Positions 46,622 through 55,528 are shown, counted from the first letter of the stretch. The stretch is 64,000 nt of DNA from Amnibacterium sp. CER49 (GCF_029846255.1 NZ_JARVWQ010000002.1:744001-808000), one strand, 5' to 3'. Translations and numbers: made by a program. The notes: generated by a model from the letters alone, not told the origin.

Positions 46622-46646
46622 GCTCCTTACCTTGATCGGTAGGAGC
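46622..46646 (-). promoter_or_regulatory. Hairpin sequestering the pnp ribosome-binding site
   Basis: On the minus strand GCTCCTACC and GGTAAGGAGC pair around a 6-nt loop (GATCAA), with one unpaired base. The AAGGAG SD is inside the right arm, 7 nt before the TTG. Opening this hairpin would be required for translation, and PNPase autoregulates at its own leader in other bacteria. Confidence 0.68.
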
Positions 46647-46876
46647 AGACGGACGATGCAGGAAGGAGCGTGGCAAGCCGCGGGTCGGACACCCTGGCCG
46701 GATGCCTCGCGCCGGAACGGCTCCTGGTCATCAGTAGAAGAACGCGGCCCCCGTGCGGCGAGGCACGGATCCGAGATCCACCACTAACGACCAGCTCCCT
46801 GCCGGTCTGCTCCACGTCCTCGGAGGATTCCGGGGACGGCCCCATGGTACCAGCCCGGTGACGGCGCCTCTCGGCG
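46647..46876. other. pnp upstream region without genes
   Basis: About 230 nt between the MFS gene and the pnp leader, both on the minus strand. TACCAT at 46846-46851 (minus) could be a -10 for pnp. No coding sequence is supported. Confidence 0.4.
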
Positions 46877-48097
46877 TCAGGTGGTGCGGCGCCCGACCAT
46901 GCGGGCGCCGGCGACGACGACCACGACCGCGACGGCCGCGCTGAAGGCGACGAGCACCGGCACCGCGGGCGCGACGGCGAGCGCGAGCCCGACGGCGAGC
47001 ACCGGCACGGTGAGGCCCACGTAGGCGAGCAGGAACATCGCGGCGAGCACCTCGCCGCGGGTGTCCGGCTCGGCGACGCCACCGGCCACGTCGAGCGACG
47101 CCCGGAACAGCAGTCCCACCCCGGCCCCGGCGACGAGGCCACCGGCGACGAACAGCCAGAGCACCACCGCCAGCGCGGCGACGGCGAGCCCGGCGAGGCC
47201 GGCCACCATGAGCACGACCGCGGTGAGGAGGCGGGCCCGCAGCGGCACCGCGGCGAGCACGATCTGCGCGACCGCGGCGACCGCGAACACCCCGAAGGGC
47301 ACGGCGCCCGCGACGAGGCGCGAGCGGGCGTCGAACTCGCCCGCGAGGAACGTCGGCGCGAGGGCGGAGAACAGCCCGAAGACGGCGAACGCGGCGAAGG
47401 CGGCGGCTCCCGCCGCGGAGAAGTCGGCACGGCCCTCCTTCGGCACGGCGAGACGCTGCGGCCGCCACGGCCGACGCGTCCGCTCGACCGTCTCGGGAGC
47501 GAGCAGGGCCGCGACGGCGGCGAGCACCAGCACGACGAGGGACAGCGCGTACGGCGTGACGAGCGGCGCGGGCGCCACCTGCGCGAGCACGCCGCCGACG
47601 AGCGGACCGATCCCGAGGCCGCCGATGTTCGCGACGACCGCGACGGCCGCGGGCACGGCGCCCGACCGCCCCGGCCGCCCGCTGCGCCACAGCTCGCCGA
47701 GGTGCGCGGTGGCCGACGCGGTGAGCGCGCCGACGCCGAGCCCCGTGACGAGGCGCGCGACCAGCAGGCCCGGCACGCTCGGCGCGACGAGGAACAGCAC
47801 CGCGGCGACGACCTCCGCGGCGAGGGCAGCCAGCGCGAGCGGACGTCGGCCCAGCCAGTCCGAGACGTGCCCGACGAGGTAGAGGCTGACGGCGACACCG
47901 ACCGCGTAGGCCGCGAAGATCACGGTGGTGAGCCAGGTCGGGAAGCCGTCCCGCGACTGGTAGAGCGCGTAGAGGGGCGTCGGCACCGTGGTGAACGCCA
48001 TCGCGGCGAGGAACACGGCGGCCGTCGTCCAGAAGGCCGCGGCCGCGGGCAGCCGCGGGATCCGGGCGTCGGCGGGGGTCACATCCGGGACGAGCAC
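46877..48097 (-). CDS. MFS transporter, 12-helix
   Basis: 406 aa with about 12 helices. Motif A-like GHVSDWLGRRPLAL after helix 2 and LVARLVTGLGVGALT are typical; the protein is Ala/Val-rich and has no long loop. Closest in pattern to sugar/drug exporters of the YbcL/AraJ kind; substrate unknown. Divergent from the PrmC-like gene. Confidence 0.88.
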   Translation of the reverse strand: MLVPDVTPADARIPRLPAAAAFWTTAAVFLAAMAFTTVPTPLYALYQSRDGFPTWLTTVIFAAYAVGVAVSLYLVGHVSDWLGRRPLALAALAAEVVAAVLFLVAPSVPGLLVARLVTGLGVGALTASATAHLGELWRSGRPGRSGAVPAAVAVVANIGGLGIGPLVGGVLAQVAPAPLVTPYALSLVVLVLAAVAALLAPETVERTRRPWRPQRLAVPKEGRADFSAAGAAAFAAFAVFGLFSALAPTFLAGEFDARSRLVAGAVPFGVFAVAAVAQIVLAAVPLRARLLTAVVLMVAGLAGLAVAALAVVLWLFVAGGLVAGAGVGLLFRASLDVAGGVAEPDTRGEVLAAMFLLAYVGLTVPVLAVGLALAVAPAVPVLVAFSAAVAVVVVVAGARMVGRRTT

Positions 48098-48163
48098 GCG
48101 GTGCGCCCGCGCTGTTCCGGCGTTCGCCCGGCTCGCGGCCGATCGTCAGGCGGGACGGCCGCC

Positions 48164-48169
48164 TACGAT
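48164..48169 (+). promoter_or_regulatory. Candidate -10 element (TACGAT) of the methylase-aldolase unit
   Basis: TACGAT, 8 nt before the ATG at 48178, no strong SD. Confidence 0.42.
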
Positions 48170-48177
48170 GCGGAGCG

Positions 48178-48972
48178 ATGTCGGAGCCGACCCGGACCAC
48201 CGCCGCCGATCCCGCGGCGGTCGCCGCGCGGCTGCGGGCCGCCGGCAGCGTCTTCGCCGAGGAGGAGGCCGCCCTGCTGCTCGCCGAGGGCGGCGACCTC
48301 GAGCCCCTGCTCGCGCGCCGGATCGCCGGCGAGCCGCTCGAGGCGGTCGTCGGCTGGGCCGCGTTCTGCGGCCTCCGCATCGCCGTCGAACCCCAGGTGT
48401 TCGTGCCCCGGAGGCGCACGGAGCTGCTCGCGCGGGAGGCCGCCGCGGCGCTCCCCGTGGGCGGGACCGTCGTCGACCTCTGCTGCGGCACGGGTGCGGT
48501 CGCCGTCGCGATCGCGGCGCTCGCCGCTCCCGGCGAGCTGCTCGCCCTCGACGTCGAGCCCGCCGCGGTCGCCTGCGCGCGGCGGAACCTCGAGCCGCTC
48601 GGTGGAACGGTGCTGCTCGGCGATCTCTTCGCGCCGCTGCCGGCGCGGCTCGAGGGCCGGGTCGACGTGCTCGCCGTGAACGCCCCGTACGTGCCGACGG
48701 CGGGCATCGCGACGATGCCGCCGGAGGCCCGCGACCACGAGCCGCACGTCGCCCTCGACGGCGGACCGGACGGCCTCACGGTGCACCGACGGGTCGCCGA
48801 GGAGGCCCCGCGCTGGCTCGCGCCGGGTGGGACGGTGCTCATCGAGACGAGCGACGAGCAGGCGGAGGCGACCGCCGCGCTGCTCGCCGCGGCAGGACTC
48901 GTCGTGACGATCCGCCACGACGAGGAGATCGACGGGACGGTGGCCCTGGGCCGCCGGGAGGGAGCGCGATGA
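48178..48972 (+). CDS. PrmC/HemK-like methyltransferase (NAPY variant)
   Basis: 264 aa. Layout of protein-(glutamine-N5) methyltransferases: helical N-domain, PRRRTELLAREA, SAM motif VVDLCCGTGAVAVAIA, acidic LALDVEPAA and VNAPYVP where PrmC has NPPY. The C-terminal DGGPDGLTVHRRV is family-like. The NPPY-to-NAPY change and the lack of a release-factor gene nearby suggest a different target from PrmC. Stop overlaps the aldolase start (ATGA). Confidence 0.83.
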   Translation: MSEPTRTTAADPAAVAARLRAAGSVFAEEEAALLLAEGGDLEPLLARRIAGEPLEAVVGWAAFCGLRIAVEPQVFVPRRRTELLAREAAAALPVGGTVVDLCCGTGAVAVAIAALAAPGELLALDVEPAAVACARRNLEPLGGTVLLGDLFAPLPARLEGRVDVLAVNAPYVPTAGIATMPPEARDHEPHVALDGGPDGLTVHRRVAEEAPRWLAPGGTVLIETSDEQAEATAALLAAAGLVVTIRHDEEIDGTVALGRREGAR

Positions 48973-49697
48973 GCGCGACGACGGACCCGGGAGGCGTCCG
49001 GCTCGGGGCCTGGGCGACGCTCGGCGAGCCCCGCGGCGCCGCCGCGCTCGAGGCCTCCGGGCTCGACTGGCTGCTGCTCGACATGCAGCACGGCCACTTC
49101 GACGACCGCGCGGTGCGGGAGACGCTCGCGCTGCGCCGCTCGCCACTCGTGCCGCTGCTCGTGCGCCCGCCGTCCGACGATCCCGCGGGCATCGGCAGGG
49201 CCCTCGACTCGGGCGCCGACGGCGTGATCGTGCCGCTCGTGGAGTCCGCCGCTCAGGCGGAGGCGGTCGTGGCCGCCGCGCACCTCCCGCCGCGCGGCGG
49301 CCGCAGCCTCGGCCTGCTGCACGGCGTCGATCGCGTGCCCGGACCCGGTGGCCCGAAGCCCTTCGTCGCCGTGATGGTCGAGACCGCCGCGGGCCTCGAC
49401 CGCGTCGAGGAGATCGCCGCGACGGCCGGCCTCGACATGGTCTTCGTCGGCCCGTTCGACCTCTCGCTCGCGCTCGGCACGACCATCCCCGCGCTGCTCG
49501 AGGAGCGGGACGGCGTGCTCGCCCGCGTCCTCGCGGCCTGCCGGACGGCCGGGGTGCTCGCGGGGGCGTTCGGGGCCGGGCGACCCGAGGCGTTCGCCCG
49601 GCTCGGCTTCGACTGGGTCGCGGCGGCGCTCGACACGGAGCTGCTCGCGTCGGGCGCGGCGCTCGCGGCGCGGGTGCGGCGCTCGATCGAGGGGTAG
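48969..49697 (+). CDS. HpcH/HpaI-type aldolase
   Basis: 242-aa class II aldolase barrel: WLLLDMQHGHFDDRAV, Arg-containing VPLLVRPPSDDPAGIGRALDSGADGVIVP (in part), VMVETAAGLDRVEEIAA and VFVGPFDLSLALG give the metal-binding Glu/Asp. Cleaves 2-keto-3-deoxy acids in relatives. Coupled to the methylase, an unusual pairing; the shared role is unknown. Confidence 0.88.
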   Translation: MSATTDPGGVRLGAWATLGEPRGAAALEASGLDWLLLDMQHGHFDDRAVRETLALRRSPLVPLLVRPPSDDPAGIGRALDSGADGVIVPLVESAAQAEAVVAAAHLPPRGGRSLGLLHGVDRVPGPGGPKPFVAVMVETAAGLDRVEEIAATAGLDMVFVGPFDLSLALGTTIPALLEERDGVLARVLAACRTAGVLAGAFGAGRPEAFARLGFDWVAAALDTELLASGAALAARVRRSIEG

Positions 49698-49777
49698 CCG
49701 ACGCTCGATCGATATCGCTTTCCCGAACGCCGGCTGGGAGAACGTCGAGCCTCGGCGGGATGCGGACCGAGCGCCGC

Positions 49778-49783
49778 TACCGT
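49778..49783 (+). promoter_or_regulatory. Candidate -10 element (TACCGT)
   Basis: TACCGT, 6 nt before the ATG at 49790. Confidence 0.38.
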
Positions 49784-49789
49784 GCGGGC

Positions 49790-50584
49790 ATGACCGACCG
49801 GAGGAGCGACCCGGCTCCGACCACCCCCGAGAACGACGGCGCCACGCACGACGGCGCTGCGGACGACGGCGCGACCCGCGCCTACCCGGCCCGCGCCGAG
49901 ACGGCCGACGACGGCGCCACGCGCGCCTACCCCGCGGCCGACCGGCGGCACGACGACGCCACGACCGTGCTGCCTGAGCGCTCCGCGGTCGCTGCGGGCG
50001 GCGACGCCCGCAGCGACTCGCCGCGCACCGACCCGGTCGCCGAGCGGCTGCGTGTCCTCGAGCGGGAGCGCGAGGAGTTCGGCGGCATGCGGTTCTGGAC
50101 CGCCTTCTTCGGCTGGCTCACCGCGACCGGCATGACCGTGCTGCTCATCGCGGCGGTCGGCGCCGTCGCCGCGCTCTTCGGTGCGCAGAACCTGCTGCGG
50201 ACGAGCGGTGCGCAGACCGCGGGCATCGCGAGCGCTGTCGCGCTCGTCGTGATCCTCTTCGTCGGCTACTACTGCGGCGGTTACGTCGCCGGGCGCATGG
50301 CGCGCTTCAGCGGGGCGAAGCAGGGGCTCGCCGTCTGGCTGTGGGCCGTGATCATCGCCGTGCTGCTCGGCATCGTCGGCGCGGTCGCGGGCACCCAGGC
50401 GAGCATCGTCGGGCAGCTCGGCAGCATCCCGAACCTGCCCCTCAGTCCGTCGACGCTCACCGCCGCCGGGGTCGTCACCGCGGCCGTCGTGCTCGTCGTC
50501 ATGCTGATCGGCGCGCTCCTCGGCGGCCTCGCGGGCATGCGCTACCACCGGCGCGTCGACCGCGCCGGCCTCGCCGCCTCCTGA
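49790..50584 (+). CDS. Membrane protein with N-terminal DDGATRAYPA repeats
   Basis: 264 aa. A hydrophilic N-terminus of about 95 residues contains two DDGATRAYPA repeats (about 25-55) and related DGAT units, then four membrane helices (GWLTATGMTVLLIAAVGAVAALF, GIASAVALVVILFVGYYCGGYVAG, AVWLWAVIIAVLLGIVGAV and AAGVVTAAVVLVVMLIGALLGGLAG, each approximate). Thr-rich cytosolic repeats could be kinase or FHA-partner sites, but that is speculation. No known family. Confidence 0.75.
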   Translation: MTDRRSDPAPTTPENDGATHDGAADDGATRAYPARAETADDGATRAYPAADRRHDDATTVLPERSAVAAGGDARSDSPRTDPVAERLRVLEREREEFGGMRFWTAFFGWLTATGMTVLLIAAVGAVAALFGAQNLLRTSGAQTAGIASAVALVVILFVGYYCGGYVAGRMARFSGAKQGLAVWLWAVIIAVLLGIVGAVAGTQASIVGQLGSIPNLPLSPSTLTAAGVVTAAVVLVVMLIGALLGGLAGMRYHRRVDRAGLAAS

Positions 50585-50610
50585 CGGGAGGCCGCCTCGG
50601 CTCAGCCGAG
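50576..50610. terminator. Two short hairpins in a convergent gap
   Basis: GCCTCC/GGAGGC (50576-50592) and CTCGGC-TCA-GCCGAG (50596-50610) lie between the convergent membrane-protein and mycoredoxin genes. The second encloses the mycoredoxin stop. Modest stems, so a weak call. Confidence 0.45.
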
Positions 50611-50844
50611 CTTCGCGAGCAGCTCCGCGTCGGACGGCTCCACGAGGTGCGAGCCGTCGGGGAAGACGATCACGGGGATGTTGGGGCGGCCGCTGATCTC
50701 GATCGCGCGGTCCGTGGCCTCCTGCGACGCCGCGACGTCGACGTACTCGTAGGCAGCGCCGGCGCGGTCGAGCACCGACTTCGAGCGACGGCAGTCGCCG
50801 CACCAGTCGGCGCCGTACATCGTGATCGTGTCGTTCGAAGTCAT
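50602..50844 (-). CDS. Mycoredoxin/glutaredoxin-like protein
   Basis: 80-aa thioredoxin fold. YGADWCGDCRRSK carries the CGDC dithiol, and NIPVIVFPDGS has the cis-Pro loop. Actinobacterial mycoredoxins reduce mycothiol-protein disulfides. TACGCT lies 6 nt before the ATG. Confidence 0.9.
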   Translation of the reverse strand: MTSNDTITMYGADWCGDCRRSKSVLDRAGAAYEYVDVAASQEATDRAIEISGRPNIPVIVFPDGSHLVEPSDAELLAKLG

Positions 50845-50941
50845 GCCACGAGCGTAGATCGGGCCGAGGAGATCGCCGCGCCGCCATGGTCGAGGCGGTC
50901 GACGGGCGCGCAGCCGCGGCTCCGTATGCCGTGCGGCCCGG

Positions 50942-51703
50942 TCAGCCGTCCCGGCCGTCGCGCGACGCGAAGGCCGCGAGCGCCTCGAGGTCCGAGATCG
51001 TCCCCGTGAGGTACGTCTCGGCCCACGCGCGCGCGTCGGGGTAGCCCGACGCGACCACCCCGTCGATCGCCGCCGCGACGTCGTACTCGGTGCGACGCAG
51101 GGTCACGCGGCCGTCCTCGAGCAGCGCCCAGTGCGCGCCCGCCCGGCCGTACGGCATGCCGACGCTCCCCGGCACCACCACGAGCCGGCCGTCCACGAGC
51201 CGCACGAACGGCATGTGCGTATGCCCGCCGACCACGGTCCGCACCGCCTCGGGCACGTCGGCGAAGGCTTCGGCCCAGCGCGCAGGCCGGGTGTCGACGA
51301 GCAGCACCTCGTCGTCGGCGCGCGGCGAGCCGTGGCAGAGCAGCACGGGACCGAAGCCGGCGACCTCGAGCACGACCGGGTGCGGCAGACTCCGGAGCAG
51401 GGCGACGTGCCGCGGCTCGAGCACGCCCGCCGCCCACGGCACGATCGGATCGGGGACGTCGACCGGGCGGCCGTCGACGAGGTCGACGAGCTCGCGGTCG
51501 GCGTTGCCGCGCACGAGCACCGCCCGGTCCCCGAGGCCCGCGAGCCGGTCGAGCACCTCGCGCGGCTGCGGCCCGGAGGCGGAGTCGCCGCACACGACGA
51601 TCCGGTCGGCGCCCTGCACGTCCGGCTCGGCGAGCACGGCGTCGAGCGCCGGCAGCACGCCGTGCACGTCCGCGAGCACGGCGACCCGTGAGGCCACGGT
51701 CAT
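50942..51703 (-). CDS. Metallophosphoesterase (YfcE-like)
   Basis: 253-aa calcineurin-like fold. The metal motifs are all present: AVLADVHG, VVCGDSASG, LVRGNADRE, CHGSP and GGHTHMPF. Substrate unknown. TAGGGT is 6 nt before the ATG at 51703. The 3' end leaves about 95 nt to the mycoredoxin gene. Confidence 0.9.
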   Translation of the reverse strand: MTVASRVAVLADVHGVLPALDAVLAEPDVQGADRIVVCGDSASGPQPREVLDRLAGLGDRAVLVRGNADRELVDLVDGRPVDVPDPIVPWAAGVLEPRHVALLRSLPHPVVLEVAGFGPVLLCHGSPRADDEVLLVDTRPARWAEAFADVPEAVRTVVGGHTHMPFVRLVDGRLVVVPGSVGMPYGRAGAHWALLEDGRVTLRRTEYDVAAAIDGVVASGYPDARAWAETYLTGTISDLEALAAFASRDGRDG

Positions 51704-51712
51704 GCCGTCACC

Positions 51713-52813
51713 CTACGGACGGCCGCCGTCGGTCGCACGGCGGTCGAGGCGGCGCGCGGCGGCCCGCTCGACGAGCAGGTCGCCGACGAGCACCGCGAGG
51801 GCCACGGCGGCGCCGAGCACCGTGTCGCCCAGCCGCTCGAGCATCACCGCGCCGACGGGCTGGCGGGCTCCGGCCTCGGCGATCGTGAGCGCCAGCGGCG
51901 TGATGAAGAGCAACGCGACCCCGTAGTGCCGCACGACGACGAGCTCGGTGACGAACTGCAGCACCGCGGCGACGAGCGCGAGCAGCAGCCCCGCCGGCTG
52001 CAGGAGCGCGACGGCCGCGTAGAGCAGGAGTCCGGCGAGCGTGCCGAGCACGCGGTTCACGGCCCGCGCGCCGGTGAGGGCCCGGCTGCGGCCGGCCTGC
52101 AGCGCGGCGACGGCGGCGAGCAGCACCCAGTAGACCCGATGGACGCCGAGCGGGGCGCTCAGCACCGTCGCGGCGACGGCGGCGATCGCGAGCCGCAGCA
52201 CGACGATCCGCGCGGCCGGGTCGAGCCGGAAGGCGACGGGCTCGACCGGCCGGTCGCGGTCCGCCAGGCGGACGCCGGGGATGAGGAGCGCGAGCGCCGC
52301 GAGTGCGAGGGCGAGCAGGCAGCCCGCGGCCTCCGCCGCGAGCACCACCCGGGCGTCGAGGCCGGCGCCGCCGAGCGCGCGTGGCGCGGTGAGCCGGATC
52401 GTCACCCCGGTCGTCAGCACCACGAAGACGAGCCCCGGCGGCCCGACGGCCAGCCCGGTGACGAGCACGGCGCCCGCGACCGCGACCGCCGCGAGCACGA
52501 CGTCCGCGAGGACCGGGTTCCCCGCGGCCGCGGCGCCGAGCGCGGCCACCGCGAGCAGCAGCGCCTGCAGCACCGGGAGGCGCCTGAGGCGCGCGACCCG
52601 GTTCATCGACGTCAGGTACAGCGAGGTGAGCGCTCCGCTCGACGCGAGCAGGCCGAGATCCGCCCGCCCGGCGAGCGCCGGCAGGCCGATCGCGAGCGCC
52701 ATCGTGAGGCCCGCCTGCGTCGCGATCGCGAGCCGCGGCGGGTTCGGCCCGGGCCGCACGACGGCCCGGGCGACCGCGCCGGCCCGGGAGCGGAGCGGGA
52801 CGGCGCCGCTCAC
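51713..52813 (-). CDS. FUSC-like membrane protein
   Basis: 366 aa with two blocks of about five helices each and a short charged middle (DRDRPVEPVAF). The second half, VYWVLLAAVAALQAGRSRALTGARAVNRVLGTLAGLLL (in part), is the FUSC_2 signature of aromatic-acid or drug exporters. GTG 52813 overlaps the LLM gene stop as GTGA. Confidence 0.83.
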   Translation of the reverse strand: MSGAVPLRSRAGAVARAVVRPGPNPPRLAIATQAGLTMALAIGLPALAGRADLGLLASSGALTSLYLTSMNRVARLRRLPVLQALLLAVAALGAAAAGNPVLADVVLAAVAVAGAVLVTGLAVGPPGLVFVVLTTGVTIRLTAPRALGGAGLDARVVLAAEAAGCLLALALAALALLIPGVRLADRDRPVEPVAFRLDPAARIVVLRLAIAAVAATVLSAPLGVHRVYWVLLAAVAALQAGRSRALTGARAVNRVLGTLAGLLLYAAVALLQPAGLLLALVAAVLQFVTELVVVRHYGVALLFITPLALTIAEAGARQPVGAVMLERLGDTVLGAAVALAVLVGDLLVERAAARRLDRRATDGGRP

Positions 52814-53871
52814 GCCGCCGCGGGCACGGCCTGCGGCAGGCGGGCTGCGAGCAGCTCGAGGGTCCGCTCGCGGGCGGGCACCCGGTCGGCGGGGTCGGCG
52901 CGACGGGCACCGGCGGCGGGGCTGATCATCACCTCGTCGACCTCGTGGCGCTCCGCGAACCGGGCGAGGCGCTCGGCGACGTCGTCGGCGTCGCCGATGA
53001 ACCAGCGGCCCCGCATCGTCGCGACGAGGTCCTGCTGCGGCTCGGTCAGCGGCGTCTCGAGCGCGTCCTCGACGACGTCGAGCGCGGTGAGCGGCGTGCC
53101 GGTGCGGAGCCTCGCCATGTGCTGCAGCTGCGGCAGGGCGAGCCGCGCGGCCTCGTCGGCGGTGTCGGCGGCGACGACGTTCGCGGTGAGGAACGTGCGC
53201 GGGGCGTCGAGCGTCTCGCTCGGGCGGAACTCGGAGCGGTACAGGTCGAGCGCTCGCTCCGTGCCCTCGCCGGAGAAGTGGTGCGCGAAGACGTAGGGCA
53301 GCCCGAGCCGGGCGGCGAGCGCGGCGGAGTAGTCGCTCGAGCCGAGCAGCCAGATGTCGGGGCTCGACGAGGCCGCGGGCGTCGCGCGCACGACGTACGA
53401 CTCCCCCGTCGCGAGCCGGAGGCCGGCGCCCTCCGGCCCGAGCAGCATGCCGATGTCCTGCACGGCGCCCGGGAAGGCGTCGACGTCGCTCGTGTGCCCG
53501 CTCGAGCGCAGCAGCGCGGTGATGACGGGATCGCTGCCGGGGGCGCGCCCGATCCCGAGGTCGATCCGCCCGGGAGCTGCGGCCTCGAGGGCGGCGAACT
53601 GCTCGGCGACGACGAACGGCGCGTGGTTCGGCAGCATCACGCCGCCGGAGCCGAGCCGGATGCGCGAGGTGCGGCCGGCGAGGACGCCGAGCAGCACCGG
53701 CGGGTTCGTCGAGGCGACCGAGGGCATGTTGTGGTGCTCCGCGAGCCAGTACCGCGCGAGGCCGAGCTCGTCGGCCCGTGTCGCGAGCGCGATGGTCGCG
53801 GCGATGGCGCCGGCCGAGGTCTGCCCCTTCCGCACGGGCACGAGGTCGAGGACGGAGAGCGACAGCACCAT
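52810..53871 (-). CDS. LLM-class flavin-dependent oxidoreductase
   Basis: 353-aa luciferase-like barrel. LARYWLAEHHNMPSVASTNPPVLLGVLAG (in part), RIRLGSGGVMLPNHAPFVVAEQFA and DIWLLGSSDYSAALAARLG bind FMN or F420. Close in pattern to the MsnO8/YceB-like group of monooxygenases. ATG 53871 or the following GTG; GGGAGGAC precedes. Substrate unknown; coupled to the FUSC transporter. Confidence 0.9.
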   Translation of the reverse strand: MVLSLSVLDLVPVRKGQTSAGAIAATIALATRADELGLARYWLAEHHNMPSVASTNPPVLLGVLAGRTSRIRLGSGGVMLPNHAPFVVAEQFAALEAAAPGRIDLGIGRAPGSDPVITALLRSSGHTSDVDAFPGAVQDIGMLLGPEGAGLRLATGESYVVRATPAASSSPDIWLLGSSDYSAALAARLGLPYVFAHHFSGEGTERALDLYRSEFRPSETLDAPRTFLTANVVAADTADEAARLALPQLQHMARLRTGTPLTALDVVEDALETPLTEPQQDLVATMRGRWFIGDADDVAERLARFAERHEVDEVMISPAAGARRADPADRVPARERTLELLAARLPQAVPAAA

Positions 53872-54017
53872 GTCCTCCCGCAACGCACCGCGCCCGGTCC
53901 CGCATTCCGCCCGCCCGTTCTGGGGCCTCCCGCCCGCTCGCCGCTGCGGCTTGGATTCTCGTGCGGCCATCCGTCCGGACGCCGCGATCCGCCTCTTCTT
54001 GCCGTCAGGACCACTCG

Positions 54018-54416
54018 ATGACCGTCGCCGCGTCGACCGCGCGCCTCCCCGACGTGCTCCAAGGCGCCTGGGCCCGGCTGATCGCCGCATCGGCCGTCGT
54101 CACGGTCGTCACCGTCACCGCGGTCGTCACCACGGCCGCCGCTCGAGCGAGCGGCGAGGACACCGCTCACCGCACGCTCGACGCGGTCCGGTCGGCGCTC
54201 ACGGTCGAGCACGAGGCCGGGGCGGACTGGCCGAGCGACCTCGTGCTCGCCGGGACCCGCGTGGTCGACATCGACACCGGCAACGTCATCGCGGGCGTGC
54301 CGACGGGCGTCACCGTCGACTACGTCCGCAGCGTCGACGGCGAGCAGATCCTGCTGACGATCAGCGACCGCGGCGCCTCGGCCACGTACGACTCGGCGCA
54401 CCCGCTCTCCCACTGA
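54018..54416 (+). CDS. Small membrane-anchored protein of unknown function
   Basis: 132 aa. One hydrophobic, Val/Thr-rich segment (about 22-43, WARLIAASAVVTVVTVTAVV) followed by a soluble region with VDIDTGNVIAGVPTGV and a beta-rich end resembling the C-terminal part of pilin-like or sensor extracellular domains. No family recognised. Confidence 0.68.
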   Translation: MTVAASTARLPDVLQGAWARLIAASAVVTVVTVTAVVTTAAARASGEDTAHRTLDAVRSALTVEHEAGADWPSDLVLAGTRVVDIDTGNVIAGVPTGVTVDYVRSVDGEQILLTISDRGASATYDSAHPLSH

Positions 54417-54467
54417 GCCGCTGCTCCGGACCGGGGCACCGCAGGCGCGTCTGGAAGGATCGCCCCC

Positions 54468-55256
54468 ATGGGCACCTTCCCGCTGTCGGCCGCCGGTCCG
54501 CGCGTCCGCGAGGTGATCCGGCACGAGACCGCGCGTCGGCGCAGCCTCCGCCTCCTCTCGCGCGAGCCGCTCACCGACACCCTCGTCCGCTTCACCTTCG
54601 GGGGCGACCTCGAGGGCTTCACGAGCCTCGGGCCGGAGGATCACGTGAAGGCGTTCTTCCCGGTCGCCCACGGCATGGTCGGGCGCGACTGGACACCGAG
54701 CGAGTTCCGGCCGGTCGGCGCCTCGAGCGGACCGGAGCTCGACCTCGACCTCGTCGTGCACGGCGACGCGGGGCCCGCCACCGCGTGGGCGTCGCGAGCG
54801 ACGCCGGGCGACCAGCTCGAGATCGGCGGCCCGCGGGGCTCGCGGCTCGCGCCGTCCGGGTTCGGCAACGCGCTGCTCGTCGCGGACGCGACGGGCATGC
54901 CGGCGCTGCGCCGCTGGATCCGCGCGCTCGCAGGCGTCACGCCGGTGCACGCGGTGCTGTTCGGCGACGACGAGTCGCTGCCCGGCTACCTCGACGGCAC
55001 CGAGGGGCTCGCCGCGACCCCGCAGGTCGCGTCGGCGCCCCGGTACGACCTGCTCGAGGTGCTGCAGGCGCAGGACGTCACCGCCGACACCTTCGTCTGG
55101 GCGGCGGGCGAGGCGAACGCGCTCATCCCCGTGCGGCGGTGGCTGCGCCGCGAGCTGGGCCTGCCGAAGGAGCACCTCTCGCTCCACGGCTACTGGAAGC
55201 AGGGCGTCGCGGGCCTCGACCACCACGCGCCGCTCGACCCGAGCGATCCGGAGTAG
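54468..55256 (+). CDS. Siderophore-interacting FAD-dependent ferric reductase (SIP)
   Basis: 262 aa of the SIP/ViuB family. N-domain LTDTLVRFTFGGDLEGF and GRDWTPSEFRP (RxYT variant) bind FAD; C-domain FGNALLVADATGMPALRRW and WAAGEANALIPVRRWLRRELG bind the nicotinamide. Reduces ferric siderophores. ATG 54468; no siderophore locus in the window. Confidence 0.9.
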   Translation: MGTFPLSAAGPRVREVIRHETARRRSLRLLSREPLTDTLVRFTFGGDLEGFTSLGPEDHVKAFFPVAHGMVGRDWTPSEFRPVGASSGPELDLDLVVHGDAGPATAWASRATPGDQLEIGGPRGSRLAPSGFGNALLVADATGMPALRRWIRALAGVTPVHAVLFGDDESLPGYLDGTEGLAATPQVASAPRYDLLEVLQAQDVTADTFVWAAGEANALIPVRRWLRRELGLPKEHLSLHGYWKQGVAGLDHHAPLDPSDPE

Positions 55257-55261
55257 CGCCG

Positions 55262-55528
55262 CTACCCGAGGATCGACGGCCGGTCGTCGTTCGGGTTGCG
55301 GTCGGCGAGCGCCCGGGCGGCGACGACGAGGGCGATCACGCCGATGACCGCGCGCAGCGCGGTGAAGACGAGCAGCGCGATGCCGGTGGCCTCCTCGCCC
55401 TCCGCGACGAGCAGCCCGCCGATCGCGGCGAGCACCGCGTCGCCGACGAACGAGATGCGCAGCCAGAACAGCAGCCGGCTCGACGGCGTGACCGGCGGCC
55501 GCTCGCGGCGCCCGGACGGCTCGTCAGA
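55262..55528 (-). CDS. Small two-helix membrane protein, start unresolved
   Basis: An open frame of up to 88 codons ends with TAG at 55262 and reads like a real membrane protein: SSRLLFWLRISFVGDAVLAAIGG and GIALLVFTALRAVIGVIALVV, ending ADRNPNDDRPSILG. No ATG or GTG precedes the first helix after the AKR stop; the first GTG (55435) would cut into helix 1. Either a non-AUG start near 55528 is used or the gene is damaged. Confidence 0.5.
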   Translation of the reverse strand, partial: SDEPSGRRERPPVTPSSRLLFWLRISFVGDAVLAAIGGLLVAEGEEATGIALLVFTALRAVIGVIALVVAARALADRNPNDDRPSILG

